A stretch of 64,000 bases of DNA from Microbotryum silenes-acaulis (lineage: Eukaryota > Basidiomycota > Microbotryomycetes > Microbotryales > Microbotryaceae): assembly GCA_003665825.1 (NCBI GenBank), contig QPFY01000002.1:1488001-1552000 (forward strand), written 5' to 3'. Positions 22,421 through 31,707 of this stretch are shown here, one piece after another; within the stretch, counting starts at the first letter, position 1; every line of letters begins with the position of its first letter. The position numbers and the translations under genes were made by a program. Under the pieces are notes generated by a model that ran no database searches, was not told the DNA's origin, and saw only the letters and a program-made list of their open reading frames with translations.

Positions 22421-23122
22421 CTTGTGCGGTCCTGCCCGGGTCGGAGCTGTTGTCGTGTAGTGAAGAGCTCCTCGTGAAGCAGGCAAGCAACGGACCAGTG
22501 GTCGACCGCTTGCGAAGACGGATCGGAGAGCGAACGTCGTGTTACGTGGTGATCGGTTTCGAGATTAGTTGGTGGTCGGAGAAAGCTGGTTCCTCTGGCT
22601 TGGTGTGGACCAAGAGAAAGAGTGCTACCGGGTGGGCAGGCACACCAGTAACCGCTTGCCCCGTCGGGTCGAGAGAGGTCGACAGCCCGCGTCGGTACAG
22701 CGAGGCCGCTACCGGGCGAATCGCAGCGCATGCGCGCGCGATGACCTAAGCTCGAAACCCTCCACAGAGTGGAGGGGCTTGTACCTTATCCGCGCGTTTG
22801 GCTGAGTTGCCTATCGAAATTTGGCCCAGAAAAGTACCACCTTGCTGTAGCATGGCAAATAAAATCAACCTATACAATCTGTTTCAATAGGCGCATTCTT
22901 ATGCTATTTTTTCGAGCTTCTACCCAAGGGAAGACTCTTGCAAATCCTATTCATTGAGCTACAGCGGTGAGAAGTCGTTATTTTCGACTTGGAGCTGGCT
23001 CGCGCACGGACCCAGAGGGACGGTTCTTCGCGCCGACGTGAATCAGCCAGCCGCGCCTCACCGGTCTCACCTTCGGTCCACAACGCCAGTCCACGACGTC
23101 GCTACCGCCCTCATGATCCACC
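22421..23122. other. Gap CRY-DASH to helicase fragment
   Basis: A 702-bp divergent gap. It includes an 8-bp stem with 3-nt loop at 22758-22776 (CCCTCCAC/GTGGAGGG) and an AT-rich stretch at about 22850-22920. No gene supported. Confidence 0.5.
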
Positions 23123-24294
23123 ATGCCCGTACAAACGCCAACGCCTGTCAAGGGCACACCTCGTCGGTCTCCATCGATTGAGTTTAGAGAGTCGCCCATA
23201 CGATCAGCTTCGAAGGCAAAGCCAACGACATCAAGGGACCATCACTCAACCAACACAACCCCCGAACTGCCTACCCGTCGCTCTCGGGCTGCTCACTGGA
23301 GATCACAATTAACTCGAAAAGATCGAGTTGACCCGATTGAGTTACGCAAGAAGCTCAGACTCCTCTTGGTCGACAGATTTGGCGAGGACTTCGTCCCCCG
23401 GCCGGTGCAAATCGAAGCTCTCGCGGGACTTGTTCAGCTCGAGCGGTTCAAGACTCGAAATCAGTATGACGCTGTGTTCGTCATTGCTCCAGCGGGTTCA
23501 GGGAAGAGCTTGATATTTCAAGTCATGTATTTGGTTTACGGACGCCGGGCTGTGACCATAGTTGTCAGTCCTCTGACTGCGCTGAGCCAACATCAGGTAG
23601 GTTTTATTCGGTTGGCCGTAGAGGCGACGCCGGTGCTGAGTCCCACGGTCTTGATATCTTTACAGGCCGACAATCTCAATCAAGAGCGAAAGAAAGCGGT
23701 TGTCATATGCAAGGAAACATGGGGTGACGGAGAGCTGTACCAGCAGTTGAGCGATCCCTCCCATACTGTCTCATTCATCTTCATCGTACGTGTCCATTCA
23801 ATCCGCCGCAGGTTTTTGCATGCTCACAACCCCCGGGCTGATATCTTGCTACTAAAAATCTCCGACAGTCTCCAGAGATGCACAATGGAGACAAGCGCTG
23901 GGCTGAGCTGATATCGAAGGACTCGTTCCGAGAACGAGTCAAGCTGCTTGCCTATGACGAAGCAATCAAGATCGCCGAGTGGGGATTCAGCGAAAGGGAG
24001 CGCGCCGGAGCTATGAGCCACACAATGGAAGGCTCGACTGCATTTCGCCCCGTGTATGGGCAAGTTGCGGAGCGGCGTCTCATACTTGGCTGTCAAACAC
24101 TCTTCCTCACCGCCGGCGCTCCACCCTACAAAATCAACAAGATCCTAAAGGTATCCAGTCTCTCCGAATCGCGGACGTTCTTCGCCAAAGCCGACCTTTT
24201 CCGACCAAACCTACGCAATATTGTTGTCGAGATGAAACCAAAATTTGGTTCGTTTCATCTCCTTCACAATGATTGGGTCAGACTGCACAGGTAG
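23123..24294 (+). CDS. RecQ-like superfamily 2 helicase, N-terminal half only
   Basis: Three exons: 23123-23596, 23666-23785, 23869-24294; 339 aa if read to the stop at 24292. It matches the first RecA-like domain of RecQ helicases: RPVQIEALAGLV, Walker A variant APAGSGKSLIFQ (about residues 122-133), VVSPLTALSQHQ, a motif II variant YDEAIKIAEWG (DEAI in place of DEAH), FRPVYGQVAERR, FLTAGAPP (normally TATAP) and LFRPNLRNIV. The second helicase domain, RQC and HRDC are absent. A possible donor (CAG/GTAGGT) overlaps the stop, but I found no matching downstream exon. Altered motifs and missing halves suggest a decaying copy, perhaps from a multi-copy family of the kind found in subtelomeres. 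Confidence 0.6.
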
Positions 24295-25433
24295 GTTGCA
24301 AGTGTTTAAGAGGCCTTGCCGCGTTCTTGTATACTGATATGATATGCTGGAGTGTTACCCACCTGGTTGGCGATCCAATCATTGATTCGGCCTCGTGCGT
24401 CTGGGCCATCTTCGCGGGCGAGTTGTATAATGAGATCAAGTACATGCTTGAGCTGGGTCCAATTACTGTTGAAGAGCTTTGACCTATGATTGTGAACACC
24501 ATCGTGTTGTGTTGATGGGCTGAAATACCACGAGAGGTATTGACATAGTGAGAGCTTGTGAAGCCGAAACCGAGCCCGCCTGACGGCGGCGATCCTGGCG
24601 AGTCGTCGAGTCATAGCGTCTGTGGTTGCGCGTCATTCTGAGATAAGCGCGGTGTTGCACCGAGAACAAGCGAAGAGCATAGTACCGAGAAGACGAGTGA
24701 TGCGGAATGGGACGGGAGAGAAACCGATGCGCACACGCCGAAGTGCGGAAGCCGGCGGCTGCAGCAGCGTGCTGCCGCTCGGACCACTCGGGACCAAATT
24801 GACCAAATTTACACACTTCAGATCATTATAGCTTCGCCTACAGATGGGGTATCCTCTTGCCGTTCGGCACAGGCCATTTGTTCTAGTAGAAGATCAATAA
24901 TCTCTCTGCGTTCTGGATAATTGTAAGTACTTGCCACGCTACAGAGAACCACCCCAAAATGGCCCTGAAATTTCGGAGGGCAACTGGGCCAGGCGCGCCG
25001 ATAAGTCCTAAGCCCCTCCCAGAGGGAGGGCTTAGTTGAGCTTAGCGATGACCGGTCACCGCACAGGACAGGCGGCCTTGATAATCGCGCTGCGATCACT
25101 CGCAGACGATGCGGTCATGGAGGCCGATGGACACGTGACCTATTCGGGCTCTTATCGGATGTGAATTTGCCATGGCAGAGTTGTTCTTGACGTTGTTCGG
25201 TATTATTTGCGGCAGATAGTCAGGCAACATTAGTTCAGATCAGCTAGTACTACCACGCCGTTCCTGTCGAGTCACCACCCTGTGCGAAGGACGAGACAAG
25301 ACGAGACCCCCTTCAGAGTTCAAGTGATCGACCGGAGATCGGCGGTGTGCGCTTATCTCCGAGGCTTGACGAATCAACCCCGGCCTGTGAGATGACCCCA
25401 TTTCGGGTGACGTGCTACGACAGTGTCCATTCC
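24295..25433. other. Degenerate gap after helicase fragment
   Basis: About 1.1 kb. A minus-strand frame at 24306-24614 and a plus-strand frame at 24273-24482 are open, but they match no family I know and lack good start or splice context. This may be decayed sequence of the same helicase unit. No supported gene. Confidence 0.4.
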
Positions 25434-26287
25434 TCAAATTCTGGGTAACTGAACCACCTTTTTACAATACACGTGCGGTGTGCCGGCCTGTAGGTGGTAC
25501 AATCACTCGCGACAGAGCGCAGAGAAACAAAAATTCAGTCCAATGCAATTCACCAGTTCCCGCAGATCGCGATTGAGGTGTTGACGCACCTCCTCATAAG
25601 GCTCCCCTTCGATTTCGTATCCGAGCCGAGTGTAGAATGATATGGCGGGCAACTGTGACGAAACGTTGATCGTGCATTCGGACTTGTCTCGATTTTCCAC
25701 TCCAGCTCGGCCTTCACGGCTCTTGAGGTGGTCCTCCAATCCCAACACCAGGATTCGTCCTGGAAGGTAGGGCCATTCGACGCGAAAGAATGTTTTCTGA
25801 GTTCGAGACGTCTTGTTGTACAAGCTCGGGATCAAGACTCCACTCGGGTCCGGCTGAACTCACCACCTCCAGTGCCGCGATACGCCTTGCTCACGGTGAC
25901 CCGTCCCAATTTACACGTCGTCGCTATCCATCGGGCGATACCAGCAACCTCTCCCGTCTCCTCGTCGATGAGCAAGAGTTGATCCGAGACATCGTCCTTC
26001 CTGATGAATGGGTCAAAGGCCAGTGGCCGAACGGGCGTCAGCATTGCTCGCTCCACCGGCGGGAACGATCCAGGGTGCATTGCAGGAATCACGTGGCTCT
26101 TTCAGGAGACTCACCCATCCCTCTCGATCAGTAACGAGTAGCCTTGTTCCACGCAGAAAACATTGTACCGCAGCGCAGTGGCCTTGGCCAAGTCCTCGGG
26201 AGTTCGGGCGAGTCGGACCGAAAACTGCTTAGACCCGGATGATGTGGGTGTCACTGTCGAAGGAGCTGCCTCGTTGGCGGTCATCAT
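25434..26287 (-). CDS. GNAT-family N-acetyltransferase (ElaA-like)
   Basis: Four exons, complement of 26115-26287, 25864-26000, 25590-25759 and 25434-25487; 177 aa. The joined protein starts with a short Ser/Thr-rich leader. It then reads SVRLARTPEDLAKATALRYN, VFCVEQGY, DEETGEVAGIARW, LGRVTVSKAYRGTGGGRIL (the acetyl-CoA-binding RGTG-G loop, split by an intron), AISFYTRLGYEIEGEPYEEA and GTPHVYCKKV. Order and spacing match small GNAT enzymes that acetylate an amine, with the FY--LGY motif and the final EE-G-PH segment typical of ElaA-like members. Substrate is unknown. There are two adjacent ATGs at 26287 and 26284, and I chose the first. All four exons keep phase. It acts presumably in the cytosol (no targeting signal seen). 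Confidence 0.85.
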
Positions 26288-26676
26288 AGATTTTGTGCTC
26301 GATTCTAGAGTGCTCAGGTCCAACCCCGTGTCGGATCGTTGCAGAGCCGGGGCGGTGGTGGTGGATGGGAGAGAGAGATCGCGAGACGGGCGTTACGCCG
26401 TCTTGGGGGAAGGGCCGAGGAGAGTCTAGGAGAGTACTACATGTGCCCATAAGCTCCCATCTAGCGTTCGTTAGATTCGGTCTTTGAACAAGACTAGCTA
26501 ATTTATGACTTAAAGTTTAAAACTTAGTAGCCACTATGAGTCGAGCACTTCGCTCATAAACCCCTAAATTTGTCTCATCTGACACAGCCAAGTCTCAGCT
26601 GACCAAATTCCGTGGTCCTAGTGTGCACTACATTGCAAGATAATTGGACAACGAAACCTTGAAGAAAGGATGCCGT
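26288..26676. other. Gap GNAT gene / MPP10
   Basis: A 389-bp gap on the 5' side of the GNAT gene and 3' side of MPP10. AT-richer DNA at about 26495-26530. No gene. Confidence 0.5.
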
Positions 26677-29300
26677 CTACAACTTGAGCCTAACTCCACT
26701 CGGCCCTCCAGCGTCGTCGTCACCACCTTCAGACCGCTTCCTCTTCTTGCCGTTGACGGCCTCGACCTTTTTCCCCCCTTTACCCAACACCGTCACGCCC
26801 TTTTGACCGACGAGCATCTGTGTCGCCATCTCCTTGTCCTTCTTGCCCCCCTTGGCCCCCTTGGACTCCTTGATCCTCTCGACTTGCTCGGCCATCGCGG
26901 CCCGGGCCTTGCGTCGCTTTTGTCGCGCTGCCTTCTTCTGCGCCGGGGTGAAGCCGCTACGGTCCTCGTTCGTTGGATCGGGTACGAACACTTCTTCGGG
27001 CGCCAACATGGAAGTCGCTTTTTGCGTTGGGGGTAGAGCTGACTCGAGGGATAGACTTGGCGCGTTGGTGATGTTCGAGATGGTCGATTTCGGGGGCTTA
27101 GGGGTGAAGCGCGCGTTCGACAGGGCGTCGAGTTTGGCCGCGAGGTCATCGAACAGCTCTTCAATTTCTTGATGCTTGGCTTCGAGAGCGGCATCCATCT
27201 CGTGCACGACCTTCTCCCCCGTCTCCTTGGCCCTCGCCGATTGGTAGTCGTCCTCGTAAATCTCAGCAAGCGACTTGTTCGACTTGGTGTCTTGCAATTC
27301 CATGAAATGAGAGGGCAAGAAGGCGTGAGGGTCGACCGCTCTCCGTCGTTCGACATCGTCGAACTGATTGTCGAGAATACGCTTCTTGATCAAATCTTCA
27401 ATCGACTTGGACGTTTCTTCCGTGATAACGGGCACGACCTTGCCCATGCGTTCGAATTCGAGATCCTCCTCGAGCAGACTGTTCGCCGGGCGATTGCGAG
27501 CTTGAGCTTCACCGAGCGTTGCCCATTTCTTCGGCCCAACGTTCTCAGCTTCGAGCGAGGCGATTTGAGACGAGAGTTGCAGCAACCGTCGCTCGTGTCG
27601 TGACAGTTTTTCACCTACAGAGAGCGGAAAGGTTAAGCTCCAGCACAGGACGACGGGAGTTCTGTCATCGATAACCCACCTTTGGACTCGCCCTCGACCT
27701 CGTCATCCTCGCCATCGTCAAAGAGCGAGGAAGAAACGCGTTGCATCGTCGCTTGTTCCTCCAACTGACTCTCTTCCTCTTCCTCCTCGCCCTCCTCTTC
27801 TTCGCCTTCCTCTCCTTCTTCATCCTCGTCCATCTCTTCATCGTCTCCACTTCCCTCCTCATCCTTATCGTCTTCATCATTCTCTTCCAGTCCCATCCCT
27901 CGCTCACTTTCTTTCAGCTGTTCAAAAGCGATTACGGCCTGATCATACCCTAACGCCTCGACCAACTTGGCGAATCGTCCCCCTCTTGACGGGATCAGCT
28001 TGACCTTGACCTTGTCCGCAAACTTGACCCGGTCAGTGCCCTTGCCCTTGCCCTCCCCAGCCGCGGCGTCCCCGTTCGTCGTCGGTATGGGGTTCGTGAC
28101 GATGGTAATGGTAGAAGCCTTGACTTCGTTCGCTTTCCGCTTCCCCTTCTCCTTGGGCTTGTCATCTCTTGGCCCCGACCCTCCTCCCTTCTTGCCGTCC
28201 TTCTTACCGCCCAGAGGTCTCGACGGCGGATCGAAAAAGTCGGAATACATGATCCCCGCAACATCAAGATCCTCTTCGTCCTCGTCTTTATCCGCGCCGT
28301 CGACAGGTGCAAATAGGTCAAAGTCGTCCATTTGATCGTCCCCGTCGTCCGAGTCGGCTTCGCCTCGGATCATGCGGTCCATCTCGGCTTCGCCCTCGTC
28401 GACCTGTTGATGGAAGTCGTGGAGCGAGAAAAAGGCGTCGTCGACGGCAGAAGCGGGGCCGGTTCTATTCAAGGAATGGGAACGTTAGTCGATACGGGTC
28501 TCCAGCAAAATATTCACTTCAACCCACCTTTTTGGCCCCTTGCTCTTCCTCCCCGGTCTATCAAAGTTCTCCAACGACAACTCTTTGGTCTCGTCCGCTT
28601 CGGGATCCTCGTCCTCCTCTTGTGCCTGTTCAGGCAGCTCGGTTTCCTCCCCTCCTCGAATGATGTAGGTATTGGGCCATCCCGGCGTAGGCTTGCCGAG
28701 ATCGGCTTCGAAAGGTTCCATCTCGACGAAACGCTCGACGGCGAGTTCATCCTCGGTGTCTTGGGATTCAGCATCATCATCTTCTTCGTCTTCATCGTCC
28801 TCGTAGGATCCTTCACCATCCGAGTCTTCTTCTTCTTCCTCGTCCTCGTCCCCTTCCTCTTCATCACTCCCCTCCCCCCGATCGTACTTGTCAAAAGCAC
28901 TCATGTCAAAGTCGTCCTCTCCCTCGATCCCCCCGTTCAAAGCGTCCTCGTCCGGATCCTCTGCTTCTTCCTCCCTCCCTTCACCACCAAACATCTCCTG
29001 CAGCACCTCATCGACGACCGAATTACGCATCTCGATCTGTTCCCAAATCATCTCCGGTTCCATACCCCGAGTCGTCAATTCCGACAACGGCGTCGGAGGG
29101 AGGATCGTTTCCGCCTTGAGGCGCTCAGATTCTTGGACTTGTGATGAACGAGACTTGGATCGGGTTGAAGGTGCGGAGGATGGGGTGAGGGAGGTGATGA
29201 GGGTCGAGAGATGAGGGAAGGCAGAGGCTTCCGAAGTGAGGGCTGGGGGAGATGAGGGGGGGGGTGAAATCGAGCGTGAGTTGACAACCTTCCTTGCCAT
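26677..29300 (-). CDS. MPP10: U3 snoRNP protein MPP10
   Basis: Three exons, complement of 28528-29300, 27680-28464 and 26677-27614; 831 aa. The N-terminal half alternates predicted helices (EMIWEQIEMRNSVVDEVLQE) with very acidic tracts. In the middle are DPPSRPL and MYSDFFDPPS, the MPP10 YYDFF-like motif. The C-terminal third holds the family core: NRPANSLLEEDLEFERMGK, PVITEETSKSIEDLIKKRIL, QFDDVERR, LPSHFMELQDTKSNKSLAEI and EDDYQ. It ends in the short motif GVRLKL. MPP10 joins Imp3 and Imp4 in the small-subunit processome and is needed for 18S rRNA processing in the nucleolus. Both introns keep phase. The start codon lies only about 150 bp from a coding-like fragment on the same strand. Confidence 0.95.
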
Positions 29301-29446
29301 TTTTCAGTGGGGGTTAAAATCTCGTCATCTCTATCATGATCCGTCGAGTGCGCAATGTCACACCCGACCCATTGCGAACCACTCCCAAGTCACAAAAGCG
29401 AGACTCGGACTCGGGACCAGCCTGCGAAGTCATCCCCGACTCCTCT

Positions 29447-29836
29447 CTATTGCGCTCTCTCAAACCCACCACACCCGTGGCCCGCACCACACTCACCTCG
29501 ATCAAATCCCATCTTGAGCGCATCCTCGCACTTGGCTCTCAACTCAACATCCTCCAATCCATCGACGAAGAGGTGCGCTCGTTCGGTCAGCGCCGAGGCG
29601 AGTGCGATGATGGAATCGGCGTACGCGGACGCCTCGAGGGGGAGGGAGGGCATCGTCGGCCCCGTTGTCGGGAGGTAGGGATGTGGTTCGAAGTAACCTT
29701 CGAGTTCGAGCTTGGCCCAATCTTTGAGAGCGGTGAGACGACCAACGCGGGGGTGCGAGTCGAGTAGTAGGGTGATCAGAGGGAGAGCGGCGAACGAACC
29801 CACCGCGCGAAGCTTCGCAGCTCGAATGAGCGCTTA
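29447..29836 (-). pseudogene. Coding-like fragment upstream of MPP10, 5' end missing
   Basis: A minus-strand frame reads about 130 residues with this genome's typical C-ending codons: ALIRAAKLRAVG, LPLITLLLDSHPRVGRL, DWAKLELEGYFEPHPYLP, ADSIIALASALTERAHLF and VELRAKCEDALKMGFDR, with a stop at 29447. There is no ATG; upstream the frame hits TAA next to short repeats of AATGAGCGCT (about 29825-29875) and then AT-rich DNA. A donor-like GTGAGT at 29491-29496 could splice to 29320 and end at a TGA at 29304, 3 nt before the MPP10 ATG. The plus strand from 29336 is also open with good codon use, so the coding strand is not certain. Family not recognised. Confidence 0.35.
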
Positions 29837-30298
29837 ATGAGCGCTAAAGCGAGCTAAAGCGCTAATGAGCCAAGACGACCCACCGACGTTTCCAAAGGGG
29901 TTTTAAGTATTAATATTCATTGAAATCTATCAAATAAAATAAATAAAAAATAAAGGACGGTCAATGTGCGGCCGGCGATTGTGTGTGGCGCGCGGGCGCA
30001 ACAGCGGTGAGCTCGGCCCCGAGCACGCTCGGGCGCATCTCGTCGAGACTGCTCAGAGCGTTAAATCTCATCACACTTCTTGCGGTGTATCCGGGCCCAT
30101 ATCATCCGGAGCTCTTAGTGTACCCTCGTTTCACGCTCTCTTCAACACTCAACTCGAACCGATAGCCCATAGGTAGGGAGTAGCCAAGTCCAATCGATTC
30201 GGCAACGAGCAACTTGAGAACTACCACCCGAGAGCGCTGATGCAACAACGACGACCATCAAAAAAAGAACTCAAGACAAAAAGAAGATGTTTCTTGCT
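29837..30298. other. Short repeats and AT-rich patch
   Basis: Repeats of AATGAGCGCT/GCTAAAGCG at about 29825-29875 are followed by a strongly AT-rich patch (29904-29957) in otherwise GC-rich DNA, then about 340 bp with no gene. The right part is the 3' flank of the NDUFA4-like gene. Confidence 0.5.
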
Positions 30299-31046
30299 TT
30301 AGAGTCGGTCACGCTTCCACGAACCACCCTCGAACCTGTAGGAAGAGACCGATTCGGAATCAAGCCAGGTTTGCGTGTTGAGTAAAGACAGTCAGCTTGG
30401 TGCGAAGCGATCGATTGAACTGTCGAAAGAAAGACTGGAGATCTTGTACTCACTTCTGGTTGACGGCGTGCAGCTTGGTGTTCTGGTCCGGCTTGACCGA
30501 GTTCCAGGGCTCGGGGTTGCCTCGCTTGTCCCAGACCACGTCGGGGTCTGGAGAGAGAAGAGATCGGGAACGCATGAGCATCGTCGACATTGGATCAAGC
30601 GCAAAAGGAAGCATGATAAACTCACGACGCATCAAGTGGGTAAGGTCTGGATGAAAGGGCAAGATGGGTAGTTGGTGTGAGATCAGCGATCTAGTCCGAG
30701 GCGGCATTTGGCCTGTGAGAGAGGGGTCCACTCACACCATCCGGCACCGGCGCAAGCGATACCAACAACGGCGTCTATAGTTATTTGAAACAAAAAGTGG
30801 TCAGTATACGGTCTCCTCACGCCATGTCATCCCGCCCCGCCACTACGGGAATGGCGTGCCCCTTTCCCAGCCGGGAGGCGCATCTCCTGACGTCCAATAC
30901 GGCCAGCCTCAAATCGCCTAGGCCCACATGACTGCCCAGCCATGAAGCGACGAGGGATTGAGAAACGCACAGATGGGGATGGCCGCGGGCTCATACCAGA
31001 TCTTGGCGGTGTTACGGAACGACGAAGCTCCTCGTGCGACGACCAT
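30299..31046 (-). CDS. NDUFA4-like respiratory chain subunit (MLRQ family)
   Basis: Five exons, complement of 30971-31046, 30736-30774, 30626-30646, 30454-30547 and 30299-30335; 88 aa. The joined protein reads SFRNTAKIWYEPAAIPI, then AVVGIACAGAGWYLTHLMR (one membrane helix), then HPDVVWDKRGNPEPWNSVK, QNTKLHAVNQKFEG and SWKRDRL. The P-DVVW-K-N--PWN-V--NTKL pattern and length are those of NDUFA4/B9 subunits, assigned to complex I in fungi and to complex IV in mammals, in the inner mitochondrial membrane. Exons 2 and 3 are only 39 and 21 nt, yet each completes a conserved motif and keeps phase. Identification is strong; which complex it belongs to here is not decided by sequence. Confidence 0.88.
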
Positions 31047-31707
31047 GGCGTATTCGAGATTAAGCGGGTGGCTTGGGGCTGAATGGATGATGAACAAGGT
31101 GTGCAAATGAAGGTTTGGAATGCGTTGTGTCAGTTGGCAGTCAACTGTGGTCCCGAGGAGGTGACAACTCACAACTGGGAATTGGGTTCGCGGCGGATGT
31201 GGTTGGCGGAAGGAGACGCGAGCCGGCTGGCGCGCACGGGCGCATCCGCAGCGGGGGCTCTGGCAGGCTCGGGCGGGCTATACTAACTGGCGGGCTCTGG
31301 CGGAAGTTATCGCCGCATCAAGGCGAAGCGACGCCAGTAGGCCCTTGCCAGCTGGCCACTGGGGATCTTGGGAGAAGCGCCGGTGGCGATCTTTTAAATG
31401 GCATCTTAAGAGTTTTGTGGATTTGAATCTCACACCGAGCACAACAGATTTGAAGGCAATTTCGAGACAGGCTGAGATGTTGAGGATGTTGGTATTGGCA
31501 CAAGGAGCCCGGAAGACCCAGACGGACTAGGACCTGGAGCGGAGCGCGAACGGGCGACAAACAAGAGGGGAGATGGACCAAAGAGAAGTGAATAAAAGGG
31601 CAATAAAGTAAAGATATAGCAACACATATGATAGTATAAGGATAAGACCCCAACACAAAAATCCGAAAAAGTCTGCGTTGTGGAAGGATTCATTGGCTGC
31701 CGATTGG
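31047..31707. other. Gap NDUFA4-like 5' side / IML2 3' side
   Basis: About 660 bp. GC-rich short repeats (GGCGCGCACGGGCGC, GGCAGGCTCGGGCGGGC) at about 31220-31300 are followed by purine-rich then A-rich DNA, probably the IML2 3' end. No gene. Confidence 0.5.

Noticed and set aside
22758..22776. 8-bp stem with 3-nt loop as an RNA gene or terminator
   Set aside because: Too short and isolated, with no flanking features. Such hairpins are expected by chance in this GC-rich DNA.
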